Assembly (NCBI GenBank): GCA_020629815.1
Contig: JAHDCN010000151.1
Span: forward strand, 1-6,712
Length of the DNA: 6,712 bases
Reading direction: 5' to 3'
Source of the DNA: Verrucomicrobiota bacterium
GTDB lineage: Bacteria; Verrucomicrobiota; Verrucomicrobiia; Verrucomicrobiales; DEV007
Below the pieces are notes generated by a model that searched no databases, was not told the DNA's origin, and saw nothing but the letters and a program-made list of their open reading frames with translations. Position numbers and translations under genes: made by a program. Shown here piece by piece: positions 5,677 to 6,712 of this stretch (position 1 is the stretch's first letter; each line of letters starts with the position of its first letter).

Positions 5677-6712
5677 GAATTCAGGGGAAAGGAAAGGGTG
5701 ACCCGGGCACCGCCGGACTCGGGGTTATCAGCGCAAATCGTGCCCTCGTGGGCTTCGGTAACTTCTTTGGCCAGCGTGAGCCCGATACCCATGCCGCCTT
5801 CTTTCTCGGAATAAAAAGCTTCGCCAAAATGCTCCAGCGCCTGCTGGGAAAAACCCGGACCGTTATCAGAAATCAGGAGGACGGCTCGATCCTTGTCGAT
5901 TTTTGTATTCACCTGGACCGTGCCTCCATTCGGCATCGCCTGGATGGCATTGATGACGAGATTCCGAATGACCTGTTCGATTCTCTGGGAATCGGCCTGA
6001 ACGGGTGCAGGGCTGAGTTCGTGGGAAATATCTACGTCAGCATGATCGCCCAAGGGTTGAACGCGCTGAATTACCTTCCGGGTGAGCTTAGCCAAATCGT
6101 GTTCACGCATCTGCGATGGGCGGGATTTAGCTACGAACAACCACTGGTTCACAATATCGCTGACCTGGTCGACCTCCTCACTGATCAAGGTGATCGATTC
6201 CTCCTGATCTTTGCGTGGTTCACCGCTTGCCAACAGATCGGCGTGCATACGGATGGCAGCGGCAGGATTTTTTACCTCGTGAGCGAGACTGGTCGCGACC
6301 CGGCCAAGCGCGGCCAGACGTTCTGATTTTTCTCTGCGCTCGATTTCCTGCTGCAGTTCGGCCCGGGTTTCGACCAGAGAATGAGCCAGTTTACCGATCT
6401 CATCTTTGCGGTCGCGAATGTCCGAGGAAAGAGCGGGGCTTTCGGGTGAGCCGGGGGTCTTCAAATTGGGCAACCAATCCGTAAGCGATTGCAGAGGGCG
6501 GACGATGCGTGAGCCGAGCAAAAAAGCCAACAGGGCACAGCCGACCGCGAGCAGCAAAGCCGGAATCAAAAGCGCACGGCTGAAAATGCCGGAGGTTGGC
6601 GGGCGATTGCGAATCAGAATGAGAAATTTTCCCGGTTCACTGGTGGGAGCGAGCGCGATCTCACGATTGCCCACGGTGCGGGCGGCCGTGGTTTCCTCAG
6701 CGGAAAGTTCCT
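5673..6712 (-). CDS. Sensor histidine kinase with HAMP domain, NtrB-like (5' end outside window)
   Basis: The frame is open to the right edge, giving 345 visible residues; the N-terminal membrane segment and most of the sensor domain lie outside. Numbering from the first full codon (6710-6708), the end of an extracytoplasmic sensor region is followed by one transmembrane segment at about 46-65 and a HAMP domain at about 67-120 ('SRIVRPLQSL' ... 'DEIGKLAHSL'). The DHp domain carries the H box 'LAHEVKNPAAAI' with phosphorylated H144. The ATPase domain has the N box (N254 in 'NLVINAIQAM'), G1 'DNGPGF' (282-287) and G2 'GGMGIGL' (305-311). All catalytic boxes are intact, so it should autophosphorylate on ATP binding and pass phosphate to the overlapping response regulator, and possibly to the cyclase receiver further along. 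An in-frame GTG at 6674 is internal, since coding continues upstream of it. The stop overlaps the next gene's start by 4 bp, marking an operon. The signal sensed is unknown. Confidence 0.93.
   Translation of the reverse strand, partial: ELSAEETTAARTVGNREIALAPTSEPGKFLILIRNRPPTSGIFSRALLIPALLLAVGCALLAFLLGSRIVRPLQSLTDWLPNLKTPGSPESPALSSDIRDRKDEIGKLAHSLVETRAELQQEIERREKSERLAALGRVATSLAHEVKNPAAAIRMHADLLASGEPRKDQEESITLISEEVDQVSDIVNQWLFVAKSRPSQMREHDLAKLTRKVIQRVQPLGDHADVDISHELSPAPVQADSQRIEQVIRNLVINAIQAMPNGGTVQVNTKIDKDRAVLLISDNGPGFSQQALEHFGEAFYSEKEGGMGIGLTLAKEVTEAHEGTICADNPESGGARVTLSFPLNS

Noticed and set aside
5748..6326. 192-codon plus-strand open frame opposite the histidine kinase
   Set aside because: It is antisense to the intact DHp and ATPase domains and has no independent support.
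6672..6674. GTG as the true start of the histidine kinase
   Set aside because: Coding continues in frame to the window edge, and the protein would lack its first membrane segment and sensor domain.

Overview
The window comes from a bacterial chromosome. The protein flavour suggests a PVC-group bacterium, most likely Verrucomicrobiota: a Gfo/Idh/MocA oxidoreductase with the motif GGGEDLWVLGTH, an M48 protease with 'YTGEK...LTP.QEI..GLQS', and a response regulator fused to a class III cyclase. This lineage call is an impression from the proteins, not the result of a search. No mobile elements, CRISPR, tRNA or rRNA are visible.

Layout, left to right. (1) The C-terminal part of a Gfo/Idh/MocA-type oxidoreductase runs rightward and is cut by the left edge. 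(2) A membrane-anchored M48 zinc metalloprotease runs leftward and converges on gene 1 with 4 bp between the stops. Its intrinsic terminator appears to lie inside the 3' end of gene 1. (3) After a 125 bp divergent spacer comes a rightward lipid/diacylglycerol-kinase-like protein. (4) It converges, 2 bp from stop to stop, on a leftward signalling cluster. In transcription order that cluster holds a HAMP-containing sensor histidine kinase (5' end outside the window), an NtrC-type response regulator overlapping it by 4 bp (ATGA), and, after 62 bp, a three-part protein of DHp-like region, receiver and class III nucleotide cyclase with a TPR-like tail.

The signalling cluster is the notable part. 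The kinase looks intact (H, N, G1 and G2 boxes) and could serve two response regulators. The NtrC-type regulator has an intact receiver and an intact FIS-type DNA-binding domain. Its AAA+ domain, however, has lost the GAFTGA (L1) loop and the pre-sensor I (L2) segment, which are the parts that touch sigma-54, and the Walker B glutamate is a proline. It is therefore probably not a classical sigma-54 activator. The cyclase protein keeps both metal-binding aspartates and the transition-state Asn/Arg, but the usual purine-reading lysine is aspartate and the receiver's conserved lysine is arginine. The inferred picture is a branched two-component system with one transcriptional output that does not use sigma-54 and one cyclic-nucleotide output.

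None of the four start codons inside the window has a convincing Shine-Dalgarno sequence.
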